From Ignavibacteria bacterium (GTDB lineage Bacteria; Bacteroidota; Ignavibacteria; Ignavibacteriales; Ignavibacteriaceae): a stretch of DNA of 5,145 nucleotides. Both the position numbers and the translations under genes were made by a program. The notes under the pieces were generated by a model. It was not told the DNA's origin. It saw only the letters and a program-made list of their open reading frames with translations, and did not search any database. This document shows positions 1 through 5,145 of the stretch, one piece after another (the first letter of the stretch is position 1; every line of letters starts with the position of its first letter). The DNA lies in NCBI GenBank assembly GCA_029863735.1, contig JAOTUT010000154.1, positions 1-5,145 on the forward strand, in the 5' to 3' direction.

Positions 1-255
1 CATACTTTTAATTTTGCAAATAAAGGATCGTCAGTTTTATCAATTAAAGATATCAAAACATCTTGCGGTTGCACTGCTGCTTTACTTAGCCAGGATAATT
101 TAGCTCCTGGCCAGGAAGGAACAATAAAAGTTGAACTTGATACAAAAAACCGATCAGGTAAAATGAGCCGTACTGTTACCATTAATTCAAATGATCCTAA
201 AGATCCTGCAAAAGTTTTGACCATTTATGCAGACATCGTAAAAAAAGGAAGCTGA
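1..255 (+). CDS. DUF1573 domain protein, C-terminal part (5' end outside window)
   Basis: The last 84 codons of a gene that enters from the left edge, read in frame 1 and ending at TGA 253-255. The visible part fits the DUF1573 family: an F-x-F-x-N-x-G-like opening (residues 3-9 of the fragment), then an S-C-G-C-T motif (21-25), a P-G-Q-E-G turn (36-40), a D-T-K-N-R-S-G-K stretch (47-54) and an S-N-D-P motif (63-66) before the final beta strand. Family members are small immunoglobulin-like beta-sandwich proteins, usually exported and common in Bacteroidota relatives; their molecular role is not established. Any signal peptide would lie outside the window, so location cannot be checked. The stop overlaps the accD start (TGATG), so the two are probably co-transcribed and translationally coupled. 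The family call is fairly secure, the function unknown. Confidence 0.8.
   Translation, partial: HTFNFANKGSSVLSIKDIKTSCGCTAALLSQDNLAPGQEGTIKVELDTKNRSGKMSRTVTINSNDPKDPAKVLTIYADIVKKGS
245..251 (+). promoter_or_regulatory. Ribosome binding site of accD
   Basis: AAGGAAG lies inside the last codons of the DUF1573 gene, a few bases before the accD ATG at 255. It supports this start and fits coupled translation through the TGATG overlap. Confidence 0.6.
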
Positions 256-1094
256 TGCCTTGGTTTAAAAGATCAAAAGATAATATATCTCCTGACTCTC
301 AGAAAAAGGATTTGCCGGATGGTTTGTGGGAGAAGTGCCCGAGTTGCGGAGAGATAATTCATAAGAAACAACTCGAAGCAAATTTATGGACTTGCTTTAA
401 ATGTGAGCATCATTTTCGAATTGGCAGTCAGGAATATATAGGCATTCTTCTTGATGAGAAGAGTTTTAAGGAAATGCATAAAAAGATGCGGTCACCTGAT
501 CCTTTAAAATTTGAAGACACAAAAAAATACAAAGACCGATTAACAAGCACAGTTAAGGCGCTTGGACTTTATGAAGCAGTTCGTGTCGGTACCGGAAAAA
601 TGGAAGGCAGAAATGTTGCTTTCGCTTGCATGGATTTCCAATTTATTGGCGGTAGCATGGGATCGGTGGTTGGAGAAAAAATTGCAAGGTGTATAGATAA
701 AGCAGTGAAAAATAAATATCCACTGATAATTGTTTCTGAAAGCGGTGGTGCAAGAATGATGGAAGCCGCTTACTCCCTTATGCAATTAGCAAAAACCAGT
801 GCAAGATTAACACGCTTAGCGGATGCTGGTATTCCATATATTTCTGTTATTACTGATCCGACAACTGGTGGCACCACTGCAAGTTATGCTATGCTTGGTG
901 ATATTAATATTGCTGAACCTAATGCGCTTATTGGATTTGCAGGTCCACGAGTAATAAAGCAGACTATCGGTCGAGATTTACCCGAAGGATTTCAGAAATC
1001 GGAGTTTTTGTTGGAGAAGGGCTTTATAGATCTAATTTCTCACAGGAAAAACCTGAAGCAAACAATTAGCAATCTTCTGGAATTAATGACCTGA
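255..1094 (+). CDS. accD: Acetyl-CoA carboxylase, carboxyltransferase subunit beta
   Basis: The 279-residue beta subunit of the carboxyltransferase half of acetyl-CoA carboxylase. With AccA it moves the carboxyl group from carboxybiotin on AccB to acetyl-CoA, giving malonyl-CoA for fatty acid synthesis in the cytoplasm. An N-terminal four-cysteine zinc ribbon is present (C28, C31, C47, C50). The crotonase-fold carboxyltransferase domain follows, with [11 protein letters not shown] (132-142), S-E-S-G-G-A-R-M (161-168), [12 protein letters not shown] (201-212) and [12 protein letters not shown] (227-238). These line up with E. coli AccD. The length is slightly shorter than E. coli AccD, and no part looks missing. 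The ATG overlaps the upstream stop by one base and has a GGAAG purine tract (247-251) just before it. accA is not visible in the window. panC follows closely. Confidence 0.97.
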   Translation: MPWFKRSKDNISPDSQKKDLPDGLWEKCPSCGEIIHKKQLEANLWTCFKCEHHFRIGSQEYIGILLDEKSFKEMHKKMRSPDPLKFEDTKKYKDRLTSTVKALGLYEAVRVGTGKMEGRNVAFACMDFQFIGGSMGSVVGEKIARCIDKAVKNKYPLIIVSESGGARMMEAAYSLMQLAKTSARLTRLADAGIPYISVITDPTTGGTTASYAMLGDINIAEPNALIGFAGPRVIKQTIGRDLPEGFQKSEFLLEKGFIDLISHRKNLKQTISNLLELMT

Positions 1095-1104
1095 GGCAAG
1101 AATT
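1093..1104 (+). promoter_or_regulatory. Ribosome binding site and ATT start codon of panC
   Basis: GAGG at 1093-1096 overlaps the accD stop (TGA 1092-1094). Five bases later comes ATT (1102-1104), followed by K-T-I, which resembles the usual PanC N-terminus. No standard start codon lies in the panC frame between the last stop at 1087-1089 and the catalytic-motif ATG at 1189. ATT is a rare start codon, known from infC in E. coli. Confidence 0.55.
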
Positions 1105-1953
1105 AAAACTATTTCTTCCAAACAAGATATCCAGAAAAATTCCAAGTCATTAAAGAAAGCCGGTAAAACGATTGGCTTTGTACCTACAATGGGTTTTCTT
1201 CATGAAGGTCATCTCTCTTTAATCAGGCAATCAAAAAAAAATTGTGATGTAACGGTAGTTTCTATATTTGTGAATCCTACTCAGTTTGGTCCAGCCGAAG
1301 ATTTTAACAGTTATCCACGAAATGCTGAGAAAGACAATGATCTTCTGAAAACAGAAGGAGTAGACTATCTTTTTCTCCCATCAACAGAAGAAATCTATCC
1401 AAAAAATTTTCAAACTTTTGTTACTGTTGAGTATGTCACCAAAAAACTTGAAGGAGAGATTCGCCCGACGCATTTTCAGGGAGTTGCAACTGTTGTTTTG
1501 ATATTAGTGAATTGTGTTCAACCTGATTTTGTTTTTTTTGGTCAGAAAGATGCACAACAACTTACAGTAATTAAAAAGATGGTCAAGGACTTAAACTTCG
1601 ATTTAGAAATAATTTCATGTCCGATTGTACGTGAACCGGATGGTCTAGCAATGAGTTCAAGAAATGTTTATCTATCACCCTCAGAAAGAAAAGAAGCACT
1701 TGTACTTTATCACTCTCTACAATTAGCAATAAAAAATATTTCTTCAGGTGAAAGAAGAGTAAGTATTATACTATCGAAAATGATTGAACTTTTTTCCAAA
1801 GTCCAATCAATTAATGTTGATTACATTAAAATAGTAGAAGCAGATACTTTTGAAATTATCGATGAGTTGATTGAGGGAAAAGATTATTATGTGCTTGTTG
1901 CATGTAAGATTGGTAATACTAGGTTGATTGATAATATGCTTATTACAGTTTAA
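1102..1953 (+). CDS. panC: Pantothenate synthetase (pantoate--beta-alanine ligase), probable ATT start
   Basis: Joins pantoate and beta-alanine with ATP, through a pantoyl-adenylate, to form pantothenate, the vitamin precursor of CoA. The first ATG in frame (1189) is the Met of the P-T-M-G part of the nucleotide-binding motif, so it cannot be the true start. The open frame extends left to a TGA at 1087-1089 with no ATG, GTG or TTG. ATT at 1102, five bases after GAGG (1093-1096), gives 283 residues, the length of E. coli PanC. It also puts the key residues at E. coli numbering: M30, H34 and H37 (H-E-G-H), and Q61 in N-P-T-Q-F. Further motifs are G-Q-K-D-A-Q-Q (147-153) and M-S-S-R-N (184-188), the KMSKS-like loop. 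The protein looks intact. It starts 7 bases after the accD stop, so translation is probably coupled. The identity is near certain; the start codon is an inference, and a sequence error is the main alternative. Confidence 0.93.
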   Translation: MKTISSKQDIQKNSKSLKKAGKTIGFVPTMGFLHEGHLSLIRQSKKNCDVTVVSIFVNPTQFGPAEDFNSYPRNAEKDNDLLKTEGVDYLFLPSTEEIYPKNFQTFVTVEYVTKKLEGEIRPTHFQGVATVVLILVNCVQPDFVFFGQKDAQQLTVIKKMVKDLNFDLEIISCPIVREPDGLAMSSRNVYLSPSERKEALVLYHSLQLAIKNISSGERRVSIILSKMIELFSKVQSINVDYIKIVEADTFEIIDELIEGKDYYVLVACKIGNTRLIDNMLITV

Positions 1954-1966
1954 TAAATCCCACAAT

Positions 1967-2713
1967 TCAATTATTCAAATCATAAATCTTTTTTAATCCT
2001 TTAAGGACTAAAGCCTCATCAAAAAATGCTTTGTACTTTAGCAGAGGCAGAATATTTTTTGAATTTCCTCCCGTAACAAAAATCACTGGCGGAGATTGAT
2101 TTGATTCTTCGATTAAGTGACCTACAGTCTCATTGATCATTCCAATTGTTGCAGTTATAACTCCACTGATTATTGAAGAGTTTGTTGAATTACCGATTAA
2201 ACCGTAATACGATTTCTGATTCGTTAGCGGCAGTTGTGCAGTATTTTGATTTAATGAATTAAGCATTGTGTGTACACCGGGAGCAATTAATCCACCAATA
2301 AATTGTCTGTCTGGCGAAACTATATTAATAGTAGTTGCAGTCCCAAGATCGATGGTAATAATAGATTGATTCTCTGAAATTAATTTTTCATTAGTTGCAA
2401 TTTCCAAAGCACCTACAGATGAACATACTCTGTCCATTCCTAAAGTAGACGGAGTTTCATATTTAATTGTCAAGTTAAATTTTTGTTGGATATTTGTTTG
2501 AAATATTGAAGCACCTTTTGAGGATATCTTATCGGAAAGTATTTTTTGTAAATCAGGGTTTACTGAACAGATAGCTGCTTTCTTGAAAATGGTTTTATTA
2601 ATATATTCCACCGCTTCATTTATGTCGGGATGAACAATAAAGTTCATTAACTGATTCCCTAAAAATAAAGCTGATTTGATATTTGTATTACCGATATCAA
2701 GAGTAAGCAACAT
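1967..2713 (-). CDS. coaX: Type III pantothenate kinase
   Basis: Phosphorylates pantothenate to 4'-phosphopantothenate, the first committed step of CoA synthesis. The 248-residue length is normal for CoaX, a member of the acetate/sugar kinase/Hsc70/actin (ASKHA) fold. Visible motifs are the N-terminal phosphate-binding D-I-G-N-T-N (6-11), L-G-M-D-R (91-95) carrying the conserved catalytic-region Asp, I-D-L-G-T-A-T-T (121-128), G-G-L-I-A-P-G (140-146) and V-T-G-G-N (213-217). Known family members need a monovalent cation, have a high Km for ATP and are not feedback-inhibited by CoA. The ATG overlaps the birA stop by one base (TGATG on the minus strand). No strong Shine-Dalgarno sequence precedes it, so coupled translation from birA is likely. 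Its 3' end faces panC across 13 bp, placing the preceding pathway step next to it on the other strand. Confidence 0.95.
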   Translation of the reverse strand: MLLTLDIGNTNIKSALFLGNQLMNFIVHPDINEAVEYINKTIFKKAAICSVNPDLQKILSDKISSKGASIFQTNIQQKFNLTIKYETPSTLGMDRVCSSVGALEIATNEKLISENQSIITIDLGTATTINIVSPDRQFIGGLIAPGVHTMLNSLNQNTAQLPLTNQKSYYGLIGNSTNSSIISGVITATIGMINETVGHLIEESNQSPPVIFVTGGNSKNILPLLKYKAFFDEALVLKGLKKIYDLNN

Positions 2714-3486
2714 CAGACAAAACTCACATCACCATAATGTATTTTTTCAACCACATTGTTTCTTTTCAGAAGCAGGAATCCGTCATCATCAATATCATAA
2801 AAGATTCCCGACCTGACTTTTTCACCATCGGTAATTGAAATCTTATCTCCGATCATTTTGCATCTGCTACGCCAATCTTTTAAAATATTACCAGGTTTAT
2901 TCCTAAGTTCTGTTAAAAGTTCTTCAAAAAGATTTAAAATTTCAGCGAGGATATTTTCTCTGTCTATTTCTGTTCTCAGTTCAAGCTTTAAAGATGTTGG
3001 TGTTAAATTAAAATCACCATGGAAAGCAATCTGGTTTAAATTAATTCCTATTCCTATCACAACTCTTTCAATATTATTTCCTTTTATAGATGTTTCAATC
3101 AGTATCCCCGCAACTTTTTTCTTATCAATTAATACATCATTTGGCCATTTAAGTTCGGTCTTTAACTGAAAAAGGTTTTCTATTGCCATTGAAACTGCCA
3201 ATGAAGAGATCAAATTTAAATGATTTATATTTAGTTCAGCGACTGTTTCTTTGGTTAAAAGAATTGAGAAAGTAAGGTTCAATCCTTTTGCACTCAGCCA
3301 AGTTCTGTCTATTCTGCCTTTACCTGCTATTTGTTTTTCAGCAAGAAAGACCGTCCCTGTTTTTTTGTATTGCTGCTTACCAGAAAGCAGTTCTGCGTTT
3401 GTCGATTCAATCTCATCACAGTAAATAAAATTTCTTCCAAGTATATCTGTCTCCAGCTTTATATCAAAAATTTCCAGGTTGAACAT
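2713..3486 (-). CDS. birA: Biotin--[acetyl-CoA-carboxylase] ligase, class I (no repressor domain)
   Basis: Activates biotin with ATP to biotinyl-AMP and transfers it to the lysine of the biotin carrier subunit of acetyl-CoA carboxylase. With the ATG start at 3486 the protein has 257 residues. Motifs in that numbering are E-I-E-S-T-N (25-30), the biotinyl-AMP loop G-K-G-R-I-D-R-T-W (55-63), K-W-P-N-D-V (113-118), K-V-A-G-I-L-I-E (124-131, with the Lys that aligns to E. coli K183) and V-I-G-I-G-I-N-L-N (143-151). A small beta C-terminal domain covers about 212-257. There is no N-terminal winged helix, so it should not repress biotin genes as E. coli BirA does. A TTG eight codons upstream (3510) is possible. 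The ATG is preferred because GGAGAG (3495-3490) lies just before it. coaX follows with a one-base overlap; this is the first gene of the leftward pair. Confidence 0.95.
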   Translation of the reverse strand: MFNLEIFDIKLETDILGRNFIYCDEIESTNAELLSGKQQYKKTGTVFLAEKQIAGKGRIDRTWLSAKGLNLTFSILLTKETVAELNINHLNLISSLAVSMAIENLFQLKTELKWPNDVLIDKKKVAGILIETSIKGNNIERVVIGIGINLNQIAFHGDFNLTPTSLKLELRTEIDRENILAEILNLFEELLTELRNKPGNILKDWRSRCKMIGDKISITDGEKVRSGIFYDIDDDGFLLLKRNNVVEKIHYGDVSFV

Positions 3487-3489
3487 TTT

Positions 3490-3495
3490 CTCTCC
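3490..3495 (-). promoter_or_regulatory. Ribosome binding site of birA
   Basis: GGAGAG on the minus strand. The GGAG core is five bases from the ATG at 3486-3484. It decides in favour of this ATG over the in-frame TTG at 3510-3508, which has no comparable purine tract. Confidence 0.65.
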
Positions 3496-3507
3496 GATTG
3501 CTTTAAA

Positions 3508-3515
3508 CAAAATTA
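3508..3515 (-). promoter_or_regulatory. Possible -7 promoter box for birA-coaX
   Basis: The minus strand reads TAATTTTG, a full match to the TAnnTTTG -7 element described for Bacteroidota housekeeping promoters. I could not find the partner TTTG about 19 bases further upstream, and it is not known that this organism uses that promoter type. If real, transcription would start about 20 bases before the birA ATG at 3486, and the TTG at 3510-3508 would lie inside the promoter. Confidence 0.25.
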
Positions 3516-3670
3516 CTCAATTGAATCTAGACTTTTCTCATTTATGGCCGAAGTTATTTTACACTATCAAAGCTATCAGCTATTTCAATGCATTTTTCTT
3601 CCGGACTTTCATACAAAGGAAATTATGAATCAGTAAAATCTAATTACTTGAATTCAGTTGATCTAGGCTG

Positions 3671-3692
3671 TTCTGTCATCATACTTGTCTTA
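3671..3692 (+). repeat. Direct repeat upstream of dnaK, copy 1
   Basis: Form TTCTGTCA-N7-TGTCTTA. It matches copy 2 (3711-3732) at 17 of 22 positions, with the first eight and last seven bases identical and the middle divergent. The two copies start exactly 40 bp apart, about four helical turns, so a protein bound at each would sit on the same face of the DNA. Two conserved blocks with a variable centre look more like an operator pair than a recent duplication. No factor is assigned. Confidence 0.5.
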
Positions 3693-3710
3693 TATCAATT
3701 AAAAGTGCCA

Positions 3711-3732
3711 TTCTGTCAAGATGTCTGTCTTA
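3711..3732 (+). repeat. Direct repeat upstream of dnaK, copy 2
   Basis: Second copy of TTCTGTCA-N7-TGTCTTA, 40 bp downstream of copy 1 and about 170 bp before the dnaK ATG. The sequences flanking the two copies are not alike, so the similarity is confined to the 22-bp unit. Confidence 0.5.
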
Positions 3733-3786
3733 GGAGTAAGATTATTTCTACTCAACAAAATAGGCTTAACTCGTTAAAAATAAATC

Positions 3787-3805
3787 ACTTATGGACAAAA
3801 TAAGT
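3787..3805. repeat. Inverted repeat ACTTAT-N7-ATAAGT
   Basis: Perfect six-bp arms around a seven-bp centre, just upstream of the sigma-54-like element. It could be a small operator, but AT-rich six-bp arms of this kind arise readily by chance. Confidence 0.25.
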
Positions 3806-3807
3806 AA

Positions 3808-3824
3808 CTGGCACTCATCTTGGG
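3808..3824 (+). promoter_or_regulatory. Sigma-54-like -24/-12 sequence upstream of dnaK
   Basis: CTGGCACTCATCTTGGG aligns to the sigma-54 consensus YTGGCACGRNNNTTGCW. The -24 block (CTGGCAC) is perfect and TTG sits at the correct distance, but the normally conserved GC at -12 is GG. The predicted start of transcription would be near 3835, giving a leader of about 70 bases before the dnaK ATG. On that reckoning the two direct repeats lie at about -153 and -113, within the range of activator sites for sigma-54 promoters. The -12 mismatch keeps confidence low. Confidence 0.25.
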
Positions 3825-3890
3825 AACAAGAACAGTTCAGTAATCAAAAATATTGCAAAAGAATATAAAGTAATAGTAAATCTAATATAT

Positions 3891-3896
3891 AAGGAG
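3891..3896 (+). promoter_or_regulatory. Ribosome binding site of dnaK
   Basis: A strong AAGGAG, eight bases before the ATG at 3905. An in-frame TAA at 3890-3892 closes the frame upstream, so this ATG is the only reasonable start. Confidence 0.85.
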
Positions 3897-3904
3897 TAAT
3901 CAAA

Positions 3905-5145
3905 ATGGGTAAGATAATAGGCATTGATTTAGGAACTACAAATTCGTGCGTTTCAGTTATGGAAGGAAATGATCCGGTGGTAATTCCAAATTCTGAAGGT
4001 GGAAGAACAACTCCATCTGTGGTTGCGTTTACTAAATCTGGTGAGAGATTGGTTGGGCAGCCTGCAAAACGTCAGGCAATTACAAATCCGAAGAATACAA
4101 TTTCTTCTATTAAAAGATTTATGGGGAGATTTATTAATGAAGTAGGAACGGAAAAAGGTGAGGTTCCTTATGAAGTTGTTGCAGGTGATAACAACTCTGT
4201 TAGGGTTAAAATTCAGGACCGCATTTACTCACCACCTGAAATAAGTGCAATGATTTTACAAAAAATGAAAAAAACAGCAGAAGATTATCTTGGACAGGAA
4301 GTGACTGAAGCAGTAATAACCGTACCTGCATACTTTAATGATTCGCAAAGACAGGCAACTAAAGATGCCGGTGAAATTGCAGGTTTAAAAGTGAAGAGAA
4401 TAATTAATGAACCCACTGCCGCTGCTTTAGCTTACGGATTAGATAAGAAAACAAAGGATCACACAATTGCTATCTATGATTTAGGTGGTGGAACTTTTGA
4501 TATTTCTATTTTACAGTTAGGTGATGGTGTATTTGAAGTTAAATCTACCAATGGAGATACTCATCTTGGTGGTGATGATTTTGATCAAAGACTAATTGAC
4601 TATCTGGCTGATGAGTTTAAGAAATCTGAAAGTATTGATTTAAGAAAAGACCCGATGGCTTTACAGAGACTGAAAGAAGCAGCTGAAAAAGCTAAGGTTG
4701 AATTATCTTCTGCAAATACAACAGATGTTAATCTACCTTTCATAACTGCTACACAGGATGGACCAAAGCACCTAAATATTAATTTGAGCAGGTCAAAATT
4801 TGAGCAACTTATTCACGATTTGATAGATAAGACCAAAATACCGTGTCAGCAGGCAATGAAAGATGCTGGAGTAACTCAATCTGATATTAATGAGGTAATC
4901 CTTGTTGGTGGTTCAACCAGGATACCAATGGTTCAGCAGCTTGTAAAAGATTTATTTGGAAGAGAACCACACAAAGGTGTTAATCCGGATGAGGTTGTTG
5001 CAATTGGTGCTGCGATTCAGGGTGGTGTACTAGCAGGAGACGTTAAAGATGTATTACTTCTTGATGTAACACCACTTTCTCTTGGAATAGAAACTCTTGG
5101 TGGTGTGATGACAAAGTTGATTGATGCAAATACTACAATTCCGAC
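3905..5145 (+). CDS. dnaK: Molecular chaperone DnaK (Hsp70), N-terminal part (3' end outside window)
   Basis: Cytoplasmic Hsp70 chaperone that binds and releases exposed hydrophobic peptide stretches in an ATP-driven cycle with DnaJ and GrpE. The window holds 413 codons, roughly two-thirds of a typical protein of about 640 residues; the frame is open to the edge. The nucleotide-binding domain is complete: phosphate loop I-D-L-G-T-T-N-S (7-14), K70 at the same position as the E. coli catalytic Lys, V-P-A-Y-F-N-D (140-146), I-N-E-P-T-A-A-A (167-174), D-L-G-G-G-T-F-D (192-199) and G-G-S-T-R-I-P (335-341). The interdomain linker D-V-L-L-L-D is at 382-387, and the start of the peptide-binding domain (T-P-L-S-L-G-I-E-T) follows. 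The insert of about 20 residues near 78-98, absent from Gram-positive homologues, is present. No grpE or hrcA lies upstream, so it is the first gene rightward here. Confidence 0.98.
   Translation, partial: MGKIIGIDLGTTNSCVSVMEGNDPVVIPNSEGGRTTPSVVAFTKSGERLVGQPAKRQAITNPKNTISSIKRFMGRFINEVGTEKGEVPYEVVAGDNNSVRVKIQDRIYSPPEISAMILQKMKKTAEDYLGQEVTEAVITVPAYFNDSQRQATKDAGEIAGLKVKRIINEPTAAALAYGLDKKTKDHTIAIYDLGGGTFDISILQLGDGVFEVKSTNGDTHLGGDDFDQRLIDYLADEFKKSESIDLRKDPMALQRLKEAAEKAKVELSSANTTDVNLPFITATQDGPKHLNINLSRSKFEQLIHDLIDKTKIPCQQAMKDAGVTQSDINEVILVGGSTRIPMVQQLVKDLFGREPHKGVNPDEVVAIGAAIQGGVLAGDVKDVLLLDVTPLSLGIETLGGVMTKLIDANTTIP

Larger units (their letters stand above)
3487..3904. other. Non-coding divergent region between birA and dnaK
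   Basis: A 418-bp AT-rich stretch between the divergent birA and dnaK starts. Open frames here (such as 3588-3803) show no ribosome binding site and no recognisable protein, so I treat it as regulatory. It holds a possible birA promoter box (3508-3515), a pair of 22-bp direct repeats (3671-3692 and 3711-3732), a six-bp inverted repeat (3787-3805), a sigma-54-like -24/-12 sequence (3808-3824) and the dnaK ribosome binding site. I found no complete CIRCE operator, no sigma-32 type promoter, no strong sigma-70 promoter and no recognisable structured RNA. About 150 bp from 3516 to 3670 show nothing I can interpret apart from a short CTATCA repeat (3564-3569 and 3573-3578). Confidence 0.6.

Noticed and set aside
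540..785. 81-codon open frame on the minus strand inside accD
   Set aside because: It lies wholly within the well-supported accD gene, has no recognisable protein features, and is an antisense shadow.
1988..2010. T-run and TCCTTTAAGGA near the panC end as a terminator
   Set aside because: It lies inside the coaX coding sequence, and the near-palindrome follows the T-run instead of preceding it, so it does not form an intrinsic terminator for panC.
2858..3169. 103-codon open frame on the plus strand inside birA
   Set aside because: Antisense to conserved birA coding sequence including the KWPND motif. Its composition is that of a shadow frame.
3331..3636. 101-codon plus-strand frame across the birA 5' end
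   Set aside because: Overlaps the conserved N-terminal part of birA on the other strand, with no ribosome binding site and no recognisable domain.
3588..3803. 71-codon plus-strand frame in the birA-dnaK intergenic region
   Set aside because: No Shine-Dalgarno sequence before its ATG, no family resemblance, and it covers the direct repeats that look regulatory. It cannot be fully excluded without homologues.
3704..3815. Inverted heptamers AGTGCCA (3704-3710) and TGGCACT (3809-3815) as ends of a small mobile element
   Set aside because: The match does not extend beyond seven bases, there is no target duplication or coding content, and the distance fits chance in a region of this size. The first copy also resembles a sigma-54 -24 block on the minus strand, but its TTG is off by one base.
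3808..3834. Half of a CIRCE operator (GGCACTC)
   Set aside because: The right-hand GAGTGC arm is absent at the nine-base spacing, so this is not a CIRCE element.
3791..3868. 25-codon frame (begins M-D-K-I-S-N-W) shortly before dnaK
   Set aside because: No ribosome binding site; it spans the sigma-54-like element and is short enough to arise by chance.

Overview
The window is about two-thirds AT and densely coding. It looks like a low-GC bacterium of the Bacteroidota/Chlorobiota/Ignavibacteriota (FCB) side of the tree. The grounds are the DUF1573 protein, the CoaX-type pantothenate kinase beside a biotin ligase with no DNA-binding domain, and a DnaK with the Gram-negative-type sequence. This placement rests on protein flavour and composition and is an inference. 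The window carries six genes, two of them cut by its edges: four biosynthetic or cofactor genes, an envelope-type protein and a chaperone. No mobile element, CRISPR array, tRNA or rRNA was seen.

Layout: positions 1-1953 are a rightward, tightly packed run. It holds the end of a DUF1573 protein (1-255), then accD (255-1094), whose ATG overlaps the preceding stop by one base, then panC. The panC frame has no ATG, GTG or TTG before its catalytic motif; its most likely start is an ATT codon at 1102, seven bases after the accD stop. After a 13-bp convergent gap, positions 1967-3486 carry a leftward pair, birA (biotin-protein ligase) then coaX (type III pantothenate kinase), again with a one-base stop/start overlap. 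A 418-bp non-coding stretch (3487-3904) separates birA from the divergent dnaK, which begins at 3905 and runs off the right edge after its nucleotide-binding domain and linker.

Functionally, four neighbours converge on malonyl-CoA supply. AccD is the carboxyltransferase beta subunit of acetyl-CoA carboxylase. BirA attaches the biotin that this enzyme needs on its carrier subunit. PanC makes pantothenate and CoaX phosphorylates it, which are consecutive entry steps to coenzyme A, the carrier part of the substrate. The genes are ordinary, and I see no undescribed multi-gene system.

The most interesting points are small-scale. They are the apparent ATT start of panC, a pair of 22-bp imperfect direct repeats exactly 40 bp apart upstream of dnaK, and a sigma-54-like -24/-12 sequence between those repeats and dnaK. 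No standard heat-shock operator (complete CIRCE or sigma-32 promoter) was found there.
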